Program-made: the position numbers and the translations under genes | In this document: positions 1-5,700 of the stretch, piece after piece | How the letters are laid out: every line of letters starts with the position of its first letter | How positions within the stretch are numbered: the stretch's first letter is position 1 | From: Acidimicrobiaceae bacterium | GTDB lineage: Bacteria > Actinomycetota > Acidimicrobiia > Acidimicrobiales > UBA8592 | NCBI GenBank assembly: GCA_002722525.1 | Contig: PBMJ01000016.1 | Location: 1-6,832 of the forward strand | Reading direction: 5' to 3' | DNA length: 6,832 nucleotides | Notes under the pieces: generated by a model | The model's database searches: none | Told to the model about the DNA's origin: nothing | Seen by the model: only the letters and a program-made list of their open reading frames with translations

Positions 1-1322
1 CCAACAGAGCGAATGTCTGGTAGAACGGCGAATGACTGCCAGATTTCTCGCTCTAATCCTGCTTTTTTTAATTCATCTCGGACAATGAAATCGGCTTCTT
101 GAAGGATTGCAACTTTCTCTGGGGTTACTTCGCCAATTATTCGGACCCCTAAACCCGGTCCGGGAAATGGCTGGCGCCAGACAATTTCCTCAGGTAGACC
201 TAGTTCGGTTCCCACGCTTCGTACTTCGTCTTTGAAGAGGGACCTGAGGGGCTCGACTAATTCGAAGTCCATATCTTCAGGTAGTCCTCCAACATTATGG
301 TGACTTTTAATTGTCGCTGCATGTTTGCTGCCTGATTCAATAACGTCTGGATATAGGGTTCCTTGTACAAGGAACCCTGCGTCCTCTATCCCACCTGATG
401 CTCGTTCAAAAATTCGGATGAAGAGCTCTCCAATCGCTTTTCTTTTTGTCTCTGGTTCTGTAATGCCATCTAGAGCTGTGAAAAACTCTTCAGCTGCTTT
501 GACGTGGATAAGCTCAATTCCTTGAGTTTTTTGAAAGGTTTCTACTACTTGCTGACCTTCATTTTTACGCATTAGTCCTGTATCGACAAAGACGCAGGTG
601 AGTTGATGGCCTATTGCCTTGTGGACCAGTGCTGCCGCTACTGCAGAATCTACACCTCCCGATAGGCCGCATATAGCTCTTCCTTTGCCCACTTGAGATC
701 TAATTGCTGCGACTTGCTCTTCGATGACATTTGTCATTGTCCATGTTTTCTTTATTCCTGCGAGATCTAACCATTTTTCGATAGTTTGTTGGCCGTATGC
801 TGTGTGTGATACTTCGGGGTGGTATTGGACGCCAAAGATCCGCTGGTTTTCGAATGCGGCTACCGGCGCGTTTTTCGTAGAGGCAGTTATTGTAAAACCT
901 GCTGGAGTTTGGGTAATGCAGTCAAAATGGCTCATCCAGACATCTTGTTCATTTGGTTGGTCTGAGAGAAGGTCTCCTCCTGCGACCCGAAGAGAGGTTC
1001 TGCCATATTCGCCTGCTTCGAATTGGCTTACAGTACCTCCAAGTTGTTGTGCTATGAGCTGTGCTCCATAACAAATCCCGAGGATTGGAATATCCAGTTC
1101 GTAGATGGCTGGATCAATTTGTGGAGCTCCATCGATACGTACTGATTTTGGCCCGCCGCTAAGAATGATTCCTGCTGGGTGAAGGTCTACAACCTCTTCA
1201 GCTGTTAAGTCGTGAGACACGATCTCGCTGTAGACTCTTGCTTCCCTAACCCGTCTCGCAATCAATTGGGCATACTGCGCTCCGAAATCTACAACAAGAA
1301 CAGTGGGGTTGATTTTAGTCAC
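1..1322 (-). CDS. guaA: GMP synthase (glutamine-hydrolysing), N-terminal 440 codons, runs off left edge
   Basis: Makes GMP from XMP, ATP and glutamine in the cytoplasm, the last step of guanine nucleotide synthesis. Read by hand, the frame is open for 440 codons with no frameshift. Residues about 5-190 are a class I glutamine amidotransferase: nucleophile Cys84 in GICYGAQ, with His168 and Glu170 in GVQYHPEV. The ATP-pyrophosphatase domain follows, with the PP-loop SGGVDS at 221-226, then FVDTGLMR and LVQGTLYPDVIES. RQPFPGPGLGVR (from residue 383) opens the C-terminal dimerisation domain. Family members are about 515-525 residues, so roughly 75-85 are missing beyond the edge. The GTG start is chosen because AAAGGTG lies just upstream and an in-frame TAA (four codons before) rules out a longer product. 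It follows guaB3 by 52 bp, so the two steps from IMP to GMP are probably co-transcribed. Confidence 0.97.
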   Translation of the reverse strand, partial: MTKINPTVLVVDFGAQYAQLIARRVREARVYSEIVSHDLTAEEVVDLHPAGIILSGGPKSVRIDGAPQIDPAIYELDIPILGICYGAQLIAQQLGGTVSQFEAGEYGRTSLRVAGGDLLSDQPNEQDVWMSHFDCITQTPAGFTITASTKNAPVAAFENQRIFGVQYHPEVSHTAYGQQTIEKWLDLAGIKKTWTMTNVIEEQVAAIRSQVGKGRAICGLSGGVDSAVAAALVHKAIGHQLTCVFVDTGLMRKNEGQQVVETFQKTQGIELIHVKAAEEFFTALDGITEPETKRKAIGELFIRIFERASGGIEDAGFLVQGTLYPDVIESGSKHAATIKSHHNVGGLPEDMDFELVEPLRSLFKDEVRSVGTELGLPEEIVWRQPFPGPGLGVRIIGEVTPEKVAILQEADFIVRDELKKAGLEREIWQSFAVLPDIRSV

Positions 1323-1326
1323 AGAA

Positions 1327-1333
1327 CACCTTT
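1327..1333 (-). promoter_or_regulatory. Ribosome binding site of guaA (supports GTG start)
   Basis: On the minus strand AAAGGTG precedes the GTG codon at 1322; the AAGG core is 6 nt from the start. With the in-frame TAA further upstream it fixes GTG as the start. Confidence 0.65.
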
Positions 1334-1359
1334 AGTACTAGGGAACTGATTCTAATCAG
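1333..1359. repeat. Two short palindromes in the guaB3-guaA gap
   Basis: The 52-bp gap holds TAGTACTA (1333-1340), a perfect 8-bp palindrome, and CTGATT-CT-AATCAG (1346-1359), a 6-bp perfect dyad with a 2-bp centre. The second is too tight for a good hairpin without opening its inner pair and has no T-tract after it on the minus strand, so it does not look like a terminator. Either could be a protein-binding site or chance in A/T-rich DNA. Confidence 0.25.
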
Positions 1360-1374
1360 AAATATTAAAAACGC

Positions 1375-2535
1375 TCAGCCCATTCCAATACCTTGCTGTT
1401 TTTGCAGGTATTTTCCTTCAGTTTGGAGTGCTGGTGCGACCATGATTTCCGCTTTTTGGAATTCTTTCAGAGTTTGGTAGCCGCATGTTGCCATCGAATT
1501 TTTCAGCGCTCCGAAGAGGTTCATCCGTCCATCATTTTGGGTTGCGGGCCCAAGGAGAATTTCTTCGAGGGTGCCTCGTTGTTGGGTTTCTACTCGTGCT
1601 CCGCGTGGAAGGGTTGGATGGAAGGTCGCCATTCCCCAATGAAACCCTTGACCGGGGGCTTCATGAGCTGCAGCTAGTGGTGAGCCGATCATGACGGCAT
1701 CTGCTCCGCATACTATTGCTTTGGCAATGTCTCCGCCTGTGGCCATTCCTCCATCGGCGATGACATGGACATAAACTCCCGTTTCGTCAAGGTGGCGGAT
1801 GCGTGCAGCACGGGCGTCAGCAATTGCGGTAGCCTGCGGAACGCCTATGCCGAGTACGCCACGAGTAGTGCACGCATGACCGGGGCCGACACCAACCAAA
1901 ACACCTGCGGCTCCTGTTCTCATGAGATGAAGGGCTGCTTCATAAGATGCGCATCCTCCGACAATGACAGGTATTGGGAGTTCGCGGACGAATGACTTGA
2001 GATTAAGCGGATCCTTTGTTTTGGAAACATGTTCGGCTGTTACAACCGTTCCTTGAATGACGAGAAGGTCAAGTTCGCTGGAAAGAATTTGTTGTGCCAT
2101 TGCTTCAGTATTACCCGGCGTTACGGATGCACATGAAATGACGCCGCTCTCGTTAATTTCTGCAATTCGTTGAGGGATAAGTTCAAGCTTTATTGGCTCC
2201 TGGTATATCTCTTGCATCCGGTTTGTCGCTTCTTTCGGAGGGAGTTTAGCGATTTCTGCAAGTACGGCCGAAGGATCTTCGTATCTCGTCCATAGTCCTT
2301 CTAAATTCAGAACACCAACACCTCCAAGGCGACCTATCTCAATAGCTGTAGCTGGACTCACTACTCCATCCATAGCCGCCGCCATCACAGGTAGGCCCAA
2401 AGTAAACGCATCGATTTCCCATTGGATATCAACATCTTCTGGGTCTCTTGTTCGCCTACTGGGGACAATAGCGATGTCGTCAAACCCATAAGCTCTCCGA
2501 CCAGATTTACCGAGACCCACCTCTACTTCAGCCAT
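1375..2535 (-). CDS. guaB3: GuaB3-family IMP dehydrogenase (no CBS domains)
   Basis: IMP dehydrogenase-like TIM barrel of 386 residues; the family reaction is NAD-dependent oxidation of IMP to XMP, the committed step to GMP. The active-site loop GVGPGHACTTR (residues 215-225) keeps the catalytic cysteine, Cys222, and ADGGMATGGDI (260-270) matches the phosphate-binding segment. After the first barrel strands (LPVMAAAMDGV, 48-58) the chain goes straight on through the barrel: the CBS pair of ordinary GuaB (about 490 residues) is absent. Length and layout fit the GuaB3 group of actinobacteria and cyanobacteria. Their function was long uncertain; a cyanobacterial member has been reported to be an active IMPDH. 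The ATG start has AAGGAA (2543-2548) 7 nt upstream. It lies 96 bp after the NUDIX gene and 52 bp before guaA. No full-length guaB is in the window, so whether this is the only IMPDH is unknown. Confidence 0.93.
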   Translation of the reverse strand: MAEVEVGLGKSGRRAYGFDDIAIVPSRRTRDPEDVDIQWEIDAFTLGLPVMAAAMDGVVSPATAIEIGRLGGVGVLNLEGLWTRYEDPSAVLAEIAKLPPKEATNRMQEIYQEPIKLELIPQRIAEINESGVISCASVTPGNTEAMAQQILSSELDLLVIQGTVVTAEHVSKTKDPLNLKSFVRELPIPVIVGGCASYEAALHLMRTGAAGVLVGVGPGHACTTRGVLGIGVPQATAIADARAARIRHLDETGVYVHVIADGGMATGGDIAKAIVCGADAVMIGSPLAAAHEAPGQGFHWGMATFHPTLPRGARVETQQRGTLEEILLGPATQNDGRMNLFGALKNSMATCGYQTLKEFQKAEIMVAPALQTEGKYLQKQQGIGMG

Positions 2536-2631
2536 AGATCCGTTCCTTAAATTTGGGTGATGCGCCTATCTTAGTCAAACCAATAGCGGACAGAATGAAC
2601 CTCAGTACTTTGTTTGTTCCAGTAGTCAGAA

Positions 2632-3315
2632 TTATTTCGTTTGATGTATGGAGAGAAGCACAAGAAGGAATTGTCGCAGCATTGATGCTGTGGCACCCCA
2701 GACAGTATCCCCAATAAGTTCAAAGAAAAATACAGGGCGTGATTTCCCGTCTTGCCACTGCCAGATCTCTTCTCTGTAAATGTCGGGATTGAGAAGTTCA
2801 GCCAATGGAACATCAATAATTTCTTCGACTTCTATGGGGTCAGCTTCTAGAGCAGGAACGGTATCAAGTATCCCTACGAATGGAGTTACTAGAGAGTTAC
2901 TACCTACAGTTACGAAGCTATCAAGAGTCCCTACAAACCTCGGAAGTTCAGGGTTAAGTCCTATTTCTTCATGAGCTTCGCGAATAGCCGTTGCCCATAG
3001 GTCTTGGTCTTCTGGCTCTTGATTACCACCGGGAAAACTTACCTCGTGGGTATGGTGTTTCATCATTGCAGATCTTCTGGTCAAGATAACATGCAGTTCA
3101 TCTTGAGCCGAACAATATATTGGGATGAGCACAGCGGAACGCCTCTGCTCCTTCGTTTCATCAGTAAGGGTTCGTGAGTTGTACCCCGAAATTGCGCTTT
3201 CTAAGGACTCTAGAGTAAAGGCTCTCCGTTCTATCCCCTCCCAAGGTGCTGGAGCACCTAGGTGCCAAGATTCAGGACGAGGAATTTTTTGAGATCCGCC
3301 TCTTCCTATTTCCAC
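2632..3315 (-). CDS. NUDIX hydrolase, CoA diphosphatase (NudL)-like
   Basis: A 227-residue NUDIX protein. The NUDIX helix REAHEEIGL (112-120) provides the metal-binding glutamates. It is preceded by LTRRSAMMKHHTHEVSFPGG (78-97), which resembles the extra signature of the CoA-diphosphatase branch (bacterial NudL, eukaryotic NUDT7), where LLTxRS, a basic residue and SFPGG recur. Spacing from SFPGG to REA also matches that branch, and the C-terminal TVWGATASML (204-213) is typical of it. Members cleave CoA and derivatives to 4'-phosphopantetheine and 3',5'-ADP; substrate is inferred from family only. The N-terminal 60 residues, rich in Pro and Trp, are an additional segment. The GTG start at 3315 is the best available: it begins 9 bp after the small ORF's stop, has no clear Shine-Dalgarno sequence and may rely on translational coupling. 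The next in-frame start (GTG, residue 62) would lose the N-terminal segment. Confidence 0.88.
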   Translation of the reverse strand: MEIGRGGSQKIPRPESWHLGAPAPWEGIERRAFTLESLESAISGYNSRTLTDETKEQRRSAVLIPIYCSAQDELHVILTRRSAMMKHHTHEVSFPGGNQEPEDQDLWATAIREAHEEIGLNPELPRFVGTLDSFVTVGSNSLVTPFVGILDTVPALEADPIEVEEIIDVPLAELLNPDIYREEIWQWQDGKSRPVFFFELIGDTVWGATASMLRQFLLVLLSIHQTK

Positions 3316-3324
3316 TAAATCAGT

Positions 3325-3474
3325 TTATTTCTCTTCGATGAGTTGTTCTAGGAGCTCTGGTAAACCCCCAGTTTTGAGATTACTTATAACTCTTCCCGGA
3401 GGTGTCTCTCCTCGTTCCCATTCCATCCACTGGTCGAGGAGTTTCTGAGGGTTAGGTTTTGGTTTCTTATCCAT
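3325..3474 (-). CDS. Small hypothetical protein, 49 residues
   Basis: ATG at 3474 to TAA at 3325. The product is hydrophilic with no signal peptide or membrane segment: a basic, Pro-rich start (MDKKPKPNPQ), then LLDQWMEWERGETPPGRVI, a Gly-Leu turn and an acidic amphipathic end (PELLEQLIEEK). That layout looks like two short helices around a PPG turn. I do not recognise the family and assign no function. It lies between the groEL terminator and the NUDIX gene, ending 9 bp before the latter, so it is probably the first gene of the NUDIX-guaB3-guaA unit. An in-frame TAG upstream leaves no longer version. No Shine-Dalgarno sequence is visible, and an inverted repeat covers the start codon. The chief doubt is its size; the composition and tight spacing argue for a real gene. 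Confidence 0.6.
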   Translation of the reverse strand: MDKKPKPNPQKLLDQWMEWERGETPPGRVISNLKTGGLPELLEQLIEEK

Positions 3475-3494
3475 GTGTCGCGAGGGTACACATG
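3472..3494. repeat. Inverted repeat CATGTGT-N9-ACACATG across the small ORF start
   Basis: Perfect 7-bp arms at 3472-3478 and 3488-3494 with a 9-bp spacer. The proximal arm includes the start codon of the 49-residue ORF. It could be an operator dyad, or a stem in the mRNA that hides the start codon. There is no T-tract after it, so it is not an intrinsic terminator. Confidence 0.4.
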
Positions 3495-3546
3495 TTTTCT
3501 ACATTTGCGGTGTTTCTAGAACATTGATGATTTTAAATATTTAACA

Positions 3547-3581
3547 AAACGAAAAAGAGAGCCGGCGAACCGGCTCTCTTT
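3547..3581 (-). terminator. Intrinsic terminator of groES-groEL
   Basis: A perfect 12-bp stem (arms 3554-3565 and 3570-3581) with a 4-nt TTCG loop on the minus strand. The stem has a CCGG core next to the loop. Its last bases merge into a T-rich tail (TTTTTCGTTTT) reading toward lower coordinates. It lies 20 bp after the groEL stop and faces the right way to end that operon, separating it from the small ORF and the guanine genes. Confidence 0.92.
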
Positions 3582-3601
3582 AGCGTTTCCTTATGGACCG
3601 C

Positions 3602-5245
3602 TTACATCATGCCGCCCATGCCGCCCATGCCGCCCATTGGGTCACCGGCAGGCATTGGTGCTTCCGGTTCTGGTTTATCAGCAATAAGCGCTTCAGTAGT
3701 TAGAAGTAAGCTTGCGATAGATGCTGCGTTTTGGAGAGCTGCCCTTGTAACTTTGGCAGGATCGATTACTCCTGCTTCAACAAGGTCTTCATGCTCACCT
3801 TTAGCTGCATTGAAGCCAACATTTCCAGAGGCATTTTCAACCTCTCGGACAATAATGGATCCTTCGTATCCAGCATTCTCAGCAATGAGTTTAGCTGGCG
3901 CAGTGAGAGCAGTTGCTACCATACGAGCGCCAGTAGCTTCATCCCCATCAAGTTCATCTTCAGCAGCGTTAACTGCAGAACGTGCTCGGAGTAGGGCTGT
4001 GCCACCTCCAGCGACGACGCCTTCTTCAATAGCTGCGCGTGTTGCAGAAAGTGCGTCTTCAATGCGGTGCTTCTTTTCCTTAAGCTCAACTTCAGTTGCA
4101 GCGCCAACCTGAACAACAGCAACTCCACCACTGAGTTTAGCTAGACGCTCTTGTAGTTTCTCACGGTCCCAATCGGAATCTGTATTATCGATCTCCGCTT
4201 TGATCTGCGAAATACGACCTTCTACATCCTCTCGAGTTCCAGCTCCTTCAATAAGGGTGGTGTTATCTTTCGTTATTACTACCTTGCGGGCAGTTCCGAG
4301 TAGATCCAAAGTAACGCCATCAAGTTTAAGCCCTACTTCCTCAGCGATAACTTGGCCACCACTAAGAACTGCCATGTCCTGAAGCATTGCCTTCCTACGT
4401 TCTCCGAATCCTGGAGCTTTGACCGCAACAGAATTGAAAGTACCACGGATCTTGTTCACGACGAGTGTAGCTAACGCCTCACCTTCAACATCCTCAGCAA
4501 TGATCAATAGAGGCTTCCCTGATTGCATGACCTTCTCTAGAACAGGAAGCATTTCCTGCACAGATGAAATTTTGCCCTGTGTCAAAAGAATATATGGCTC
4601 TTCGAGAACAGCTTCTTGCCGCTCAGGATCAGTGACGAAATATGGTGAAAGGTAACCTTTATCGAACTGCATACCTTCCGTGAAGTCGAGATCCATACCG
4701 AATGTGTTGGACTCCTCCACAGTGACAACTCCGTCTTTACCTACCTTGTCGATCGCTTCGGCGATAATTTCTCCAACTGTTTCATCAGCTGCAGATATGG
4801 AAGCAACGTTAGCAATCTGATCTTTAGAGTCAGCTACCTGCTGAGCTTGCTCACCAATTGAATCCACAGCCGCGTCTACTGCAGCTTGGATACCTTTTTT
4901 GAGAACCATTGGGTTCGCTCCAGCAGCTACGTTTCTTAGACCTTCTTTAACCATGGCTTGTGCAAGAACCGTTGCAGTTGTTGTTCCATCGCCAGCAACA
5001 TCATTGGTTTTTGTAGCGACCTCTTTCACTAGCTGGGCGCCCATGTTTTCAAATGGGTCCTCAAGTTCTACTTCGCGGGCAATAGAGACACCGTCATTGG
5101 TAATGGTTGGTGCACCGAACTTCTTGTCGAGCACAACATTTCGCCCTTTGGGTCCGAGTGTGACCTTTACAGCATCAGCAAGATGATTTACTCCTGCTTC
5201 AAGCTTTCGTCGGGCCTCTTCGTCGAATTTAAGTATTTTTGACAT
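3602..5245 (-). CDS. groEL: Chaperonin GroEL (Hsp60)
   Basis: Cytosolic 60-kDa chaperonin: two stacked seven-subunit rings that fold proteins under a GroES lid, driven by ATP. The length, 547 residues, is standard. Equatorial domain: LGPKGRNVVLD (30-40), the ATP motif GDGTTT (85-90) with Asp86, GGGTAL (413-418) and Asp397 in RIEDAL, the equivalent of the E. coli hydrolysis residue Asp398. The apical domain (about 190-370) includes YLSPYFVTD. The C-terminus is a Gly-Met tail (PMGGMGGMGGMM), as in most bacterial GroELs and unlike the His-rich tail of mycobacterial GroEL1, so this is the general folding type although it is the groES-linked copy. ATG lies 5 bp after the groES stop; the AGGA before it overlaps that stop, which suggests coupled translation. 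An intrinsic terminator follows the gene. Confidence 0.99.
   Translation of the reverse strand: MSKILKFDEEARRKLEAGVNHLADAVKVTLGPKGRNVVLDKKFGAPTITNDGVSIAREVELEDPFENMGAQLVKEVATKTNDVAGDGTTTATVLAQAMVKEGLRNVAAGANPMVLKKGIQAAVDAAVDSIGEQAQQVADSKDQIANVASISAADETVGEIIAEAIDKVGKDGVVTVEESNTFGMDLDFTEGMQFDKGYLSPYFVTDPERQEAVLEEPYILLTQGKISSVQEMLPVLEKVMQSGKPLLIIAEDVEGEALATLVVNKIRGTFNSVAVKAPGFGERRKAMLQDMAVLSGGQVIAEEVGLKLDGVTLDLLGTARKVVITKDNTTLIEGAGTREDVEGRISQIKAEIDNTDSDWDREKLQERLAKLSGGVAVVQVGAATEVELKEKKHRIEDALSATRAAIEEGVVAGGGTALLRARSAVNAAEDELDGDEATGARMVATALTAPAKLIAENAGYEGSIIVREVENASGNVGFNAAKGEHEDLVEAGVIDPAKVTRAALQNAASIASLLLTTEALIADKPEPEAPMPAGDPMGGMGGMGGMM
3611..3637. repeat. Three 9-bp tandem repeats encoding the GroEL GGM tail
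   Basis: Three perfect copies of GCCGCCCAT in a row on the plus strand. On the coding strand they encode the Met-Gly-Gly repeats of the C-terminal tail, and identical codons are used in each unit. The copy number could vary by slippage. Confidence 0.85.
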
Positions 5246-5250
5246 GTTTC

Positions 5251-5541
5251 CTACTTCACTATTGCGAGCACGTCGCGGGCTGACAGGATCAAAAGTTCTT
5301 CGCCACCGCTAGAAATTTCAGTGCCTCCGTACTTTGCGTAAACAACAGTATCTCCAACCTCTACATCAACTGAGATTAGTTCACCTGTCTGTTCGGATCG
5401 TTTTCCGGGGCCAACGGCTAGTACTTCACCTTGTTGTGGTTTTTCTTTGGCTGTGTCTGGTATTACTAGACCACTTGCCGTAGTTTCCTCTGATTCTCCG
5501 GGCCGGACAACAATCCGGTCCTCCCGTGGATGCAAATTCAT
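5251..5541 (-). CDS. groES: Co-chaperonin GroES (Hsp10)
   Basis: Ten-kDa lid of the GroEL chamber; the heptamer caps GroEL and sets off substrate release into the cavity. The product is 96 residues: beta-barrel start LHPREDRIVVRP, mobile loop about 16-33 with the GroEL-contacting GLVIP (24-28), then GEVLAVGPG leading to the roof, and a C-terminal barrel with VGDTVVYAKYGG. ATG at 5541 is chosen because AAGGAG lies 9 nt upstream. The alternative in-frame GTG at 5562 would put this ribosome site inside the coding region and add seven residues not seen in the family. It is the first gene of the operon, 5 bp before groEL. Confidence 0.98.
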   Translation of the reverse strand: MNLHPREDRIVVRPGESEETTASGLVIPDTAKEKPQQGEVLAVGPGKRSEQTGELISVDVEVGDTVVYAKYGGTEISSGGEELLILSARDVLAIVK

Positions 5542-5550
5542 ATCTGCGCA

Positions 5551-5556
5551 CTCCTT
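5551..5556 (-). promoter_or_regulatory. Ribosome binding site of groES (decides the start)
   Basis: AAGGAG on the minus strand, 9 nt before ATG at 5541. It lies downstream of the alternative GTG at 5562, so it favours the 96-residue product. Confidence 0.8.
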
Positions 5557-5575
5557 GCACACTAAAAAATTTTTA

Positions 5576-5604
5576 TTTATAAGTTCGTGGGGCGTATTGG
5601 AGCC
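5576..5604 (-). promoter_or_regulatory. Possible groES promoter (weak)
   Basis: On the minus strand TATAAA (5576-5581) lies in A/T-rich DNA 34 nt before the groES start, a fair -10 element. At the usual spacing the -35 position reads GGCTCC (5599-5604), unlike the consensus. A promoter is expected in this 159-bp gap, but its exact place is uncertain. Confidence 0.3.
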
Positions 5605-5661
5605 CTAAAACTCTCTACTTACGATACGTCCATCAAACCAATTTCCAAACATGGAGGGAGG

Positions 5662-5682
5662 TAGTTTCTGGGCTACAAACTA
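5662..5682. repeat. Inverted repeat TAGTTT-N9-AAACTA between dioxygenase and groES
   Basis: Six-bp perfect arms at 5662-5667 and 5677-5682 with a 9-bp spacer, about 20 bp after the dioxygenase stop and 120 bp before groES. The 9-bp spacing is like that of CIRCE but the arm sequence is unrelated. No T-tract follows on the minus strand. It may be an operator, a weak transcript stem, or chance. Confidence 0.3.
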
Positions 5683-5700
5683 TTGCAGCTAAGTGTGGAC

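Noticed and set aside
724..1071. 115-codon plus-strand ORF
   Set aside because: It lies entirely antisense to the conserved amidotransferase domain of guaA and its product has no recognisable features.
2571..2816. 81-codon minus-strand ORF overlapping the end of the NUDIX gene
   Set aside because: It is another frame of the NUDIX 3' end, with no ribosome site or domain; the NUDIX frame carries the conserved VWGATA motif there.
3608..3640. Short tandem repeat considered as a satellite or CRISPR-like array
   Set aside because: It is three 9-bp units encoding the well-known GroEL Gly-Met tail, with no spacers.
3609..4112. 167-codon plus-strand ORF opposite the groEL 3' end
   Set aside because: It is the antisense image of groEL codons; the Met-Pro-Pro repeats are simply the complement of the GGM tail.
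5542..5562. GTG at 5562 as an earlier start of groES (103 residues)
   Set aside because: The AAGGAG ribosome site lies after this codon and 9 nt before ATG 5541, and the extra seven residues are not a GroES feature.
5540..5570. Partial CIRCE-like match (GAGTGC beside the groES ribosome site)
   Set aside because: Only one half resembles the element; the opposite arm at N9 spacing does not match, and GAGTG is part of the Shine-Dalgarno region.
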